Position numbers and translations under genes: made by a program. Source: Certhia americana (lineage: Eukaryota; Chordata; Aves; Passeriformes; Certhiidae). Taken from it: DNA of 64,000 bases. The notes below the pieces were generated by a model. It did no database searches and had not been told where the DNA came from. It was given only the letters and a program-made list of their open reading frames with translations. The DNA lies in assembly GCA_018697195.1 (NCBI GenBank), contig JAGMWU010000105.1, forward strand, positions 56,459-120,458, given 5' to 3'. Positions 13,256-23,300 of this stretch are shown one piece after another. Position 1 is the stretch's first letter. Each line of letters begins with the position of its first letter.

Positions 13256-14389
13256 ACTAGCTCCTCTGAAAAAGCCTTTGTTAAAGACAACTCTGGGTGG
13301 AGAGCTGAGGTGGAGATGCGCAGCTTTGTCTCTCGGAAGAACTGGGGCTTCTGTTCAAATGAGAATCCCTAGGCAGACGCTTGTGGACTCATGGTCCAGG
13401 AGTGTCATTTAGACTGACGGAACCCAGCTCTAGTTGATTGTATATGATTTTGTGCGGTTTGGCTGGGCTACAGTTACAGTTTCTACTCTTTTGTTAGATT
13501 CTGGTTTGTGGTTTTGGGGGTCCGAAGGCCCCTCATTTGTATGTGGTTTGTGTGCACATGAACATGTGTCCACAAGTTCTTGTGGGAGCAGCAGCAGTGG
13601 TCCCCGACAGAAAGGGTCCTGGATGCAGGGTACGTGATGGGAAGGAGTACAAATACAGGATCAGCAGAACACGTCTTAGCTTATCAAGGGATATTAACAC
13701 TGAACAGCAACAGAAGGTAAGTTTTAGAATGTTAACATTTAACATTCAATAGCAAACTAACACTTTAATTAAGAGCTTATTAACACCGTAATCAAAAGTT
13801 CATGTCTTTGGTGTTTTATTCTTTACACAGGGGTCCCCAGGGAGTGAGAGGATGGGACTGTATTTCTGGGTATGCAAATGAGATGCTAATATATTAATAA
13901 TGTAAATTAGGTTCTAAGAAGATATTGATTGCAAGTCAGAGTCTTTCAGGGTCGATTTTTGGGGTCTCCAGAACTGTAACAAAAATGGTGCTGTCATTTT
14001 TAGTATGCAAATGACATGTTAATAAGACAGGATATACACAGATTAGGGTTTCCAAATGTAACAAAGGTCTCTGAAGGGATCAAGGTGATTTTTGGGCCAT
14101 TTTTTGTGGCATTTTGGAGGCGGTTTTGGGGGTGAAATTAGAGGGGGTGTGTGCTGGTTTTGCATTAATTGATTTTTTGGTGAGGGGGGAAGAAGCCAGC
14201 CACAAAAGTGATTTTCTAAGAGAAGCTGCTAAGAGCTTCCTCTGTATCTGGCAAAACCAATGTCTGGCTGGCTCTGAGCATAGGCATGCTGATAAGTCAG
14301 TTAAAGAGCTAAATATACCCCTCAGAGAGACACATTTTAAGATGAATAAACCCCAGGAAAGCTCTCTTGACTTCTGGCTTTGGAGCTGG
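13256..14389. other. Intergenic; weak internal repeat
   Basis: No gene is seen. Two segments about 128 bases apart (near 13876 and 14004) share a motif built around tatgcaaatga followed by ctaat or ttaat, suggesting a degenerate tandem repeat leading into the array downstream. Confidence 0.4.
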
Positions 14390-15966
14390 TAGGTCAAAAA
14401 GGGGTAGACCCATGTAGCTTGGGGTGCCAAATGCCTCTTCCAAACTGTCATCAGGAAACTGGGAGCATGAGTTTTGTTTCCTATTGAAAAGGGCCACAAG
14501 TCTTGGCCTGCTTCCTGTACCTTGGACAGCAATTCTGCCTGCTAAAATTCCAAATGGTGCAGAATTACCCCCAGAACCAAGCTTCACCACCTAAAACGCT
14601 GGCTGCCTTTGGAGTGCCAAACACCTCCTCCAAACTGAAATCAGGAAATTGCGGGGGTGAGTTTTGTTTCCCAATGAATAGGGGCACCATTTATATACAT
14701 TGGAATCTGGCCAAGAGTGGGCTTCTGCCTCCTAAAATGCTGACTGTCACAAGATCTCCCCCAGAACCAAGATGCCACCACCTAGGAACCTGGCTGCCAT
14801 TGGAGTGCCAAACACCTCCTCCTGAGGGAAGATATGGAACCTGAGATCTGGAAATTGGGGCGGTGAGTTTTGTTTCCCATGGAAAAAGGACACTGTTCAT
14901 GTCCACTTGCCTGTAGCCGGGAGGGAGCTTAAGCCTGTTCAATTTACAGATGGAGCAAGATTTCTCCCAGAGCCAAACCTCTGCCACCTAGAACCCTGGC
15001 TGCCTTTGGAGTGCCAAATGCCTCCTCGAAGCTGACAGCTCAGAGGGTAAGTTTTGTTTTTCCATGGAAAATGGGCACCATTTGTATCCAGAGCTCTATG
15101 CCCAGGACAGCTCTTCTGCCTGATAAAATTCTGAATGGTGCAGGATTTCTTTCATACCCCCGCTGCAACCATCTAGACTCCTGGCTATCTTTGGAGTGTC
15201 AAATGCCTCCTCCAAACTAACATCAGGAAACTGAGAGGGTGAGTTTTGTTTCCCATGGGAAAGGGCCACCAGTCATGGCCAGGTCTCAGAGATTAGTTCA
15301 TATCTTCTGGCTGCTGAGATTCCAAATGGTGCAGGATTTCTCACAGACTCAAGCTGCCGCCACCTAGAACCCTGGCTGCTTTTGGAATTCTAAATGCTTC
15401 CTCAAAACTGACATCAGGAAACTGGGTGTATGAGTTTTGTTTTTCATGGAAAAGGGCCACTGTTTGTGTCCAGGTCGAGGTGCGTAGTATTGTACCCTTT
15501 CCTGCCGATATTCCAAACGGCACAATATTTCTCCCAGACCCCAGCCACCACCACCTAGAACTCTGGCTGCCTTTAGACTGTCAAATGCCTTCTCCAATCT
15601 GACATCAGGATTGGGGATTTTTGGTGAGTTTTTTTCTCATGCAAAAGGGCCACCATTCATGTCCAGGGCCGTCTGCCATGGACCATGATTCTGATTTCTA
15701 AACTGTTGAATGGTGCAGGATTTCTCCCACTCCCAGTCTGCCACCCCCTACAACCCTGGCTGCCTTTGGAGTGCCAAATGCCTCCTGCAGGCTGACATCA
15801 GGAAACTGGGGGAGTCAGTTTTGTTTCCCATGGAAAAGGGTTACTGTTCATGCCTGGTATCCTGTAGCCGGGAGTGGGGTTTTGAATGAGCAAGATTTCT
15901 CCCAGACCCAAGCTGCCACCACCTAGAATTCTGGCTGCCTTTGAACTGCCAAAGACCTCTTCTAAC
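14390..15966 (+). repeat. About 190-bp tandem repeat array, 8-9 copies
   Basis: A unit of about 190 bases recurs head-to-tail. The anchor gtgccaaatgcctcctc or close variants lies near 14424, 14614, 14805, 15011, 15196, 15386, 15579, 15771 and 15947 (spacings about 176-206). Each unit also carries gtgagttttgtttcccatgg, a 'ggtgcaggatttctcccag'-like box, 'ccaccacctagaac' and 'tggctgcctttgga'. Copies differ by scattered substitutions and small indels. There is no open frame across the array. I do not recognise the family. Confidence 0.9.
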
Positions 15967-18765
15967 TGACATTGTTTGAGCATGAAGCAGAGGACAATTC
16001 GCCTCTGTGATTATGTGAGCATGACAGGTTACAAAAGTTTAAGTACGGAGCTGCAAAACACCGGGCTCTGCTAACCACAGGGTACAGAATTGCAAGTCCC
16101 ACAAGAACAGCTTGTTTACAATCAGAGTCAGCTTACATTGCTTTTGCTGCTTGAAAAGGTAAAGCACTTCCATTGAACTTCATCACGTAATGTGGCTTTT
16201 GGCTGGTTTTTAAACTCCAAGTACTGCAGAGTCTATGATCATGCAGTTCATAGATTATCCAGAAAGATGCACCAAAACAGAAGGTGTTGTTGAAGTACGT
16301 GTTCTTCAAGCAGTCATGAAACTACGCACAACAGAGTGCATCTCCTTATCTTCCTTCTCTGATAGACATATTGTCCACTCTCTAGAAATGTTGCCAACTT
16401 TCAGCAGATCTTCTCATACAAAAAACTCTAAAAGTGAAAGCAAGTGAACAGCTGTACTCTTGCTGCTAGCAAACTGCATCAAAGTCACAAGTGAATGCAA
16501 TTTTTACCTTTCTCCAGTGCATCTATCGTTGTTTTGCCTGGTTTGTGCCACCTAAACTAAGTGCAATTGTTTCCACAGATGGCTCGAACAAGAATCGGTA
16601 GCAGCACAAGTAGCTCCCCATGTATTGCCTCCTTACGACTGCCAGTGTGAATTTAGAAGCCACAGTCCTCTAGCAGCCACCAACTTGCACCCACCAGCCT
16701 CATGCTCTGCTGCTTCTTTCTATATCTTTTGCAACCTCTCTGCTCTGTCCATCTCCCGGATGCAAACCCTCATCCTCTTCCAAACACTCTGTCGTAGCGA
16801 AGAGCTCCTAAGTATTACTTCTGTTGAATCTTGCCCATAGCTTTCCCCTAAAACTTGTGGAGACTTCTACTTCGCACCACATTAAATAGGCAGCCCTCTT
16901 TCCTTTACCATCTGTAAAGTGCCGCCAGATCACAGCGTCTGTGCGCGGTGATCCTCTGCTCAAAGCACCATCATGCACAGTTCAGCTTGGCAAGGCGTAA
17001 AGGATCCGCAGAGTTATCTCGCACAGGAAGATGTGCCAAGACAAAAGGACGTGACTTGCATGTCCTCTTCTTGTTGCACAGATTGTGGTGCTGTGTTGAA
17101 TGCCTTGGACTTAGAATGACTACTCCAGCAAGTGCTTCTCTCCTGCCACATTTCACTGAGCAATAGCTACATGGATATGAGTGTACCTAAAGCTGAGGGA
17201 AAACCGTGAACAACACACAGTATTTCTGTATAGTGTACACACAGAGAAGTGACATAGCTGAATGCCTATAGCTGGCCTTCATTTCTGTCCAGATCAGATA
17301 AGAGGAAGAATGAAGCTTTACAGTATGAGCAATCCCCTGGAGCCATACTCTTTGGATCCTGACCCTGCAAAACTGAAAGCTTAGGACAGGTTCTAGCACT
17401 GAGAAGGAAAGTGCCCATAGCAATTCCTTCTTTGCCTGTTGCAATCCGGACAGCACTGAATCCCAGCAATGGAATTCAGCTTTGCCACTTTTCAGTGTGT
17501 ATGCTATACACACCAACTGTGTGTTGAGCAGTTTTTCCTCAGCTTTCAGAACATGCATAACTTTTTTGTTATGCAGAGTCCAAACTGTCCTTGTACCTGT
17601 CACTCAGCGAGATGTGACAGGATTGAAGTGATTACTGGTGTAATTGATCTATGCCCAAGATATTCAACACAACAACACAATCCAATCGATGAGAAAGGAC
17701 ATGCAGGACATATTCTTATCCTGGACTTTTTTCTGTTAGAGATGTCTTTTTTTCCGGGGCTCTAGTCCTTGTGAGGCTGTAATTTGCACCGTGATGCTTC
17801 AGGTGGAAAAGAACTGTGCAAAGAGCGCAGGAATTTTGTGGCACTTTGCAGGTTGTAAAGGAAAGAGGACTGCCCCTGGAATGTGGTGTAAATTCAGGTC
17901 TCAGGGAGAAGCAGAACTGATGTCTAGGCGCAGCTCTTTACTCAAGATGAAGCTTTCTGTTTAGCTTCAGACAACAAGAAAGGCAGAATGATACAGTGTG
18001 AGACATTCAGAAGGAGAGTGCACAAGCCAGGAGTGTTTTGCCAGGAGCAGCACTTTAGTAATGCTTTGGTGGCAGCGGAGTGTTCTGTGCTTGAAGTAGA
18101 CGAAGTTCTCCCCTGAGAGAATGAAATAGCAACGGGGTTCAAAAGGTGAAGGACGGACAAAGCCACGGAACACGAGGCCGTTGTGCACAACATAGCAGCT
18201 GTAAGAGATGCTTGGCTGCCACCGCCCTTCCAGCCAAATCGACAGCAGCAAGTTGTAAGGAAGTGTTTCAATGAAAGCTACTCTTGCTGCTACCGAGTGC
18301 CCTTTGAGGAAACAGCCACGCTAACCTTCAGGCTCTGAGATTCAAACAACACAAGGGTAGATGCAGCAGATAAAGGAGAGATGAAGAGCATAAGTGAGTT
18401 TGCTGTGCTTTCCGTAGGGCATGGGGAAGGTGCAGCTCTGCACTGGTTTTTATGTCTAGAGCCTTTTTCTATAGGCGCAGCTGCTGGACATGTGCAACAA
18501 AAGATGGCAGAGTGAAAAAAGTGACTGCAGATCTAGCAGAAGCAGAAGATAGAGAGCCGCAGTTGAATTGTTCTCAACTTGAATGTTGGTAAGAGAAGGG
18601 GGCCCACAGTCCTAGCAATTCTATTTGTCTGATCTCTACAGATCTCTGGACTCGGCAACACTGAAATTCAGAGTGTGGAAGTGATTTTGCTGCCGATCTC
18701 GGGTTTCACAGGAAGTGGGGAGGGCAGCAAATGCTTTCTGCCCTGGCACATCTCTCAGTCTGACC
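15967..18765. repeat. Large imperfect inverted repeat (foldback-like), unknown family
   Basis: The left arm reads as the reverse complement of the right arm around a centre near 17370. The clearest pairing is 17046-17330 against about 17425-17715: for instance the ctcagcgagatgtgacagg and attcaacacaacaacacaat boxes on the right match the reverse complement of the left at about 17150 and 17095, as does a tgtgtgt...ctatac box. Weaker pairing continues outward (16460-16640 against about 18240-18400). The arms diverge by many substitutions and indels. No transposase or reverse-transcriptase frame is seen. It may be a decayed foldback transposon or two head-to-head copies of one unknown repeat. Confidence 0.7.
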
Positions 18766-18866
18766 TTCAGCTGGTCACCCACCCCGGTTCCTGACGTCAG
18801 TTTGGAGGTGTCTACCACTCCAAAGGCAGCCTGGTTTCTAGGTGGTGCCAGCTTGGGTCCGGTGCC
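18766..18866 (-). repeat. Single inverted copy of the 190-bp array unit
   Basis: Reverse-complemented, this segment gives the unit order seen at 14.4-15.97 kb: acccaagctggcaccaccta, then aggctgcctttggagtg, then acctccaaactgacgtcagg. It lies on the far side of the inverted-repeat block and in opposite orientation, so array-related sequence flanks the block on both sides. Confidence 0.85.
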
Positions 18867-19040
18867 CATCCTCAACAGACAGCCTCAGACTGACTGCATA
18901 CCTGCATTAGTTGCCTCTGAGGAAAGGTAGCAGCAGGGTATCCTGCACCTCTATGGTTAATGATCTTTAGAGGCAGGTATCCCTTCTCCTTAGGTGTCCA
19001 TACCATAGGTGTCCCATGTCTCCTGGGGAGATGTTTTAAT
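18867..19040. other. Spacer, nothing recognised
   Basis: Short non-coding spacer between the inverted array unit and the CR1 fragment. Confidence 0.4.
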
Positions 19041-19322
19041 CATAGAACCATGGAACGGTTTGGGTTTGGAATGACCTTACAGATCATCTAGTTCCAACCC
19101 CCGGCCATGGGCAGGATGGGACACCTCCCACTAGACCAGGTTGCTCAGAGCCCCATCCATACTGGCCCTGGACACTTCCAGGGATGGGCAGCCACAGCTT
19201 CTCTGGGCAACATTCACCTTGTCACCACGTTCACAGGAAAGAATGTGTGGCCAACATCTAGCCTAAGGCTACTCTCCAGTTGGATCCATCCCCCTTACCC
19301 TGTCACTACATCCCCTTACAAA
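19041..19322 (-). mobile_element. CR1 non-LTR retrotransposon 3' fragment (antisense)
   Basis: The + strand carries the familiar reverse complement of an avian CR1 3' end: atcatagaaccatgg, ggtttgggtttggaatgacc, agatcatctagttccaaccc, cacctcccactagaccaggt and ccacagcttctctgggcaac, ending with cctgtcactacatcccctta. It is a 5'-truncated copy abutting the SPDYA CpG island. Confidence 0.92.
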
Positions 19323-19329
19323 ATGGGAA

Positions 19330-19807
19330 GGGGATTTGGTTTCGCAGTCCTGTCGGGCAGCCGAGAGCCCCAGTCAGGCTCGACGCTGGCTGACAGTGCC
19401 AAGGCGAGCGAGAGGCGACCCCGCCATGCCCGGCGCCCGCCGCGCCTCGCTCCCATTGGCTGCCGCGCCCAGGGCGGCAACAGGAGGGGCGGGAGGAGAG
19501 AGCGTCCGGCCGTGCGATTGGCTGGAGCGGCCACCCCGCGCGCGCTGATTGGCTGGGAGAGGCGCCCGTCAAGGCGTGAGGGGCAGGCCGCTGAGGGAGG
19601 CGGGGAGGGGCGGGCACGGGCGGCGGCGCTTTGGGCGCTGAGAGCCAAAATCATCCTGGCCTCAGGGGCCTCGGCTGGCCCTGCCGAGACAGCACAGCAA
19701 CCGGGGAGACCTACCGAAGGCGGGAGTACATTGAATCCCGCCAGAAAATACCCTTCCTCACTGTCCATTTGGTATCCCCATAAATTTTGCGGTTACAAAC
19801 ACCACAG
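19330..19807 (+). promoter_or_regulatory. SPDYA: SPDYA CpG-island promoter and probable non-coding exon 1
   Basis: A GC- and CpG-rich block lies about 0.5 kb upstream of the first coding exon. It contains three CCAAT boxes on the reverse strand (ATTGG at 19455-19459, 19517-19521 and 19548-19552), each in an ATTGGCTG context typical of NF-Y sites, plus GC boxes (ggggcggg near 19605). A good donor (cacag/gtatgt) after 19807 suggests that a 5' UTR exon ends there and is spliced to the acceptor at 20337-20338. The transcription start is inferred, not seen. Confidence 0.75.
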
Positions 19808-20356
19808 GTATGTTTCCTTGGTTGTGCCTTCAGGGTATGTCCAGCTTGAGGGATAAATTTAACTCCCAGTAGCAATTAGGAGCTCAAGACTTCGTTTTAA
19901 TGTTACATGGCTCAATCACAGTTCTGCTGCGTTAATTCTGTTAATATTCCTTTTTTAAAAAGACACAATCACAAACGGGAGGGGAGGAACACAGGTATTT
20001 TGGTAGATCTAACTAAGCGTGTGGAGCTACAAGGACCTGACAAACAGCAGCATTTCCTGGCAAGGCTTTTTTCCCCTTTTTCCAAAGTTGACTGGAAAAA
20101 GCAAAATTGAAGGCTCCATCTACTGGGGAAAAAGAAAAGCTTTATAAAATTACAGCTAAATCAAAGAACTCCACATGGATGTCTTAGGGCACAAGACTTA
20201 GATAATCAGTACTGATAAAATTAATTTTCCATCATCTGATATACAAGCTCTACTGAAACATTTCACATGAACGAAAGAAATGTACTAGTGCTGAAACTGA
20301 CTGTTTTTGTAGTTAATGTCTTCTTATTTTTTTAACAGGAACCTTTGCTTAACGAA

Positions 20357-23300
20357 ATGAAACACAATCTGGTGTGTCAGACACCTCCCACTGTCACTGT
20401 TCATGTAAAATCGAGTGCATCCAGATCACATCAGCAAAAAAAGCTTACTAGACTAAAGCGACCTGCTTTTAAAGACCATCAAGAAAATTGTGAAAAGGGG
20501 GTTCCTAGTCAGAAATATAAATGTCCAAAGGGACCGTGTCTAGTTATTCAGCGTCAGGAAATGACAGCTTTCTTTAAATTATTTGGTAGGTTAGTAATGT
20601 GAGATATGAATGAATGAATGAATTGACTGAACAGAATGTTGTCTAAGCTCAGTAATTTTGACAATATTTTTTATATCAAAAGTAATGGTGATTCTTTATC
20701 AAAATGTTTTGTTGTTATATTTTGGTATATAAATATTTAATGCTTAAGTTAAAAATATAAGGGCTACCAAAGTGATGAAAAGTGTCTTTTTTTAAATTAC
20801 AAATGAAACCAAGGTGATTTGCTACTTTTTATTTTATAATTTTCCTTCCTATTTTCTCTTATATTTCAACAAATACATGTCAAACAATGTGCACCTTGTT
20901 TTACACAAGGCTAAAAAAAAGGACTCCTTGTCTCTTAAACATATTTACCGTGGAATAAACTTCTGGGGCGGAGAAGTGGAATGGGAAGTTGATCTAAGGA
21001 GTTGGAGCATCTCTTTTCTATTTGTGTCTCTTTCATATAAAGTTTTGCATTTATTTAATTTAGCAAAGACATTAAGTAATAATGGAAGATGACAGCTGGT
21101 TTTTATTTGACCCTTAAATACAGACGTGAATGAGAGAGAGTTCGTGTTAATTACGGTGCGAGGTCATGGACAATGAAGCATTGACCAAAAATAAGCAAGT
21201 ATTGCCCTATACAGGCTGCCAGATAATCAAGGTGCAGGATCTCAGCAGGCTGTATTTCCTCTGAAATAATGGTGTGCTATCACCTGGAAGCATGTAATGC
21301 AGGAAGAAATTATGCAAATAGAAAAAAAAAACCCAACCCTGGTTATTTTTCATTTTTACCTGCTCTTACTGAGAATGGATGAAATGCACTCATCAGATTT
21401 TCCACCTTGCCTTTCTGGTAGAGTTTATTTTCTTTTGTCATGTCAGCTTTTTTTTCATGTAACCTGACCTCTCCTCCTGCCTCAATTTCTCTGTTCCCTA
21501 CTGGTGGGTCTACCTTCTTTTCTTTTATTTGGTTTAATGAAAGCCACCTGTTATTTATTTATAAATACCTTCTAACATAAACAGTTTTGGTACTTGAAAT
21601 GCTACAGCTTTCTCTTGTTACAGATGATGATCTAATCCAAGACTTCCTTTGGATGGACTGTTGCTGTGAAATTGCAGACAAGGTAAGTGCATTTCCTCCT
21701 TAGTTAATAAACATACATTGAGTGAGAAATCTGCCCTTTTGGACACTTTAATGCAAATACAGAACATCATCTTTTTCTAATGGTTTCACATGGAACTTTC
21801 AAGAAACTTAATTCCTGCGTTCCTCATTGTTAGAAATGATGAAAATATCTTGGAGCAAGATGTGTGAATCAATTTAGGAAATACTGTACCTAAATAACAC
21901 ATTGATACTTCATTTTACATTTTAAAACAGTATCTCTTGGCAATGACTTTCGTTTATTTCAAGAGAGCTAACTTCTCACCAAGGGAGCATACCAGAATCA
22001 ATTTCTTTGTGGCTCTGTAAGTACTTTTAAATTATCTGGTTTTACTCGGATAAACTTTGCATTATTTTTTAATGACACTGATAATTATTTGATAAGACTT
22101 CCTTGAGGCAATATCTAACAACCTGATCTAGGGGATGGCATCCCTAGGGGATGGCAGGGGGGCTGGAACTAGGTGGTCTATAAAGTCCCAACCCAAACCA
22201 TTCTGTGGTTCTATGATAATCTATGTACATAAATATGGACACAACATGTACATAAATATGGACACAAATAGTGCAAATTCACCATTCCTCCTGTGATGGA
22301 ACAAGCTTCAACAGCAGACAGGAGTTGCTTGCATTGGTGTGGTGATACACACAGTGGCATTCTGCTTACCAAACTGAATCTGGGAGCTTTTTAAAGCATT
22401 ACAAGACACATCTGCAGGATAATACACAGCAACTATGTGTGGCTCACAGGGGCTTGTATAAAACCCTGTTTTATATCTTTGCCAGCCTTTAAGGCATTTG
22501 CATCAGAACATTTCACCGTGTCAGGCATCTCAGGAGTAACTTGTTATTAAAGCTCTGTCAACATGATCTAAATCAACTGTAAAAACATTGCTAGAGAATT
22601 TCTGAGGACTTTTCTGAACAGTTGTAAAATTCCTGTACTTTGGAACAGTGGTGGCATCAGTAATCCATCTTCATCAGGCCTATATAACCCTCTGTATTTG
22701 GCTATACCTGCAGAGGGTTCTGCATATTCTTTCACAGTGTTATGGTGCTCAGGTCATCTTTTTGGGTAACATTGCTTCTCAGATGCTCTGATTTGCACAC
22801 TAGTGCAGGGGCAAAGGTGGCTGTTCCTTCTACTGTCACTGGTACTGTGGGTGACATCCACAGAGCACAGAGGAGGGAGCCCTCTGACTCCACTGAAGGG
22901 GGAAAAGCCAGGCCAGAACACTGAAAGGATTAGAAGGGGACAAAGGGTCGGGTGAGACTGGGGCTAGAGAGAATACTGGGGTCAGGAGCAAGTGAGAAAA
23001 CTGGGGAAGAGACTAAAAGTCCTAATTTTTTCAAGTGTGCTTTACAGGAGTTTAGTATCAGGTGGATCCAGAGGAAGTAAACATTTTCCTGTTGTCTGAG
23101 AACACAATCCAAAACTAAAAGAAACAGATAGTGAACAAAGGGAAGAACAGAGACATTAAAAAGTAATTTAAGTTTTTCATTTATAACTGAAGGTAGATCT
23201 GTATTTAGTTGTTTGCTCGTAATTTAATTTGAGCAACATATTTTTTCAAGAATAGCTAAAATCCAGAAAGTAAAAAATGTGAAGTTTAAGATTTCACAGG

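Noticed and set aside
12778..13260. 160-codon open frame in a GC-rich block
   Set aside because: Overlapping frames exist in several phases of CpG-rich DNA. No domain, splice context or family resemblance is seen.
17942..18271. Minus-strand open frames within the inverted repeat as a transposon protein
   Set aside because: Two overlapping frames of about 100 codons without any recognisable transposase, integrase or reverse-transcriptase motif, and the other arm has no matching frame.
19107..19856. 249-codon open frame on +
   Set aside because: It crosses an antisense CR1 fragment and the SPDYA CpG island, so it is a composition artefact.
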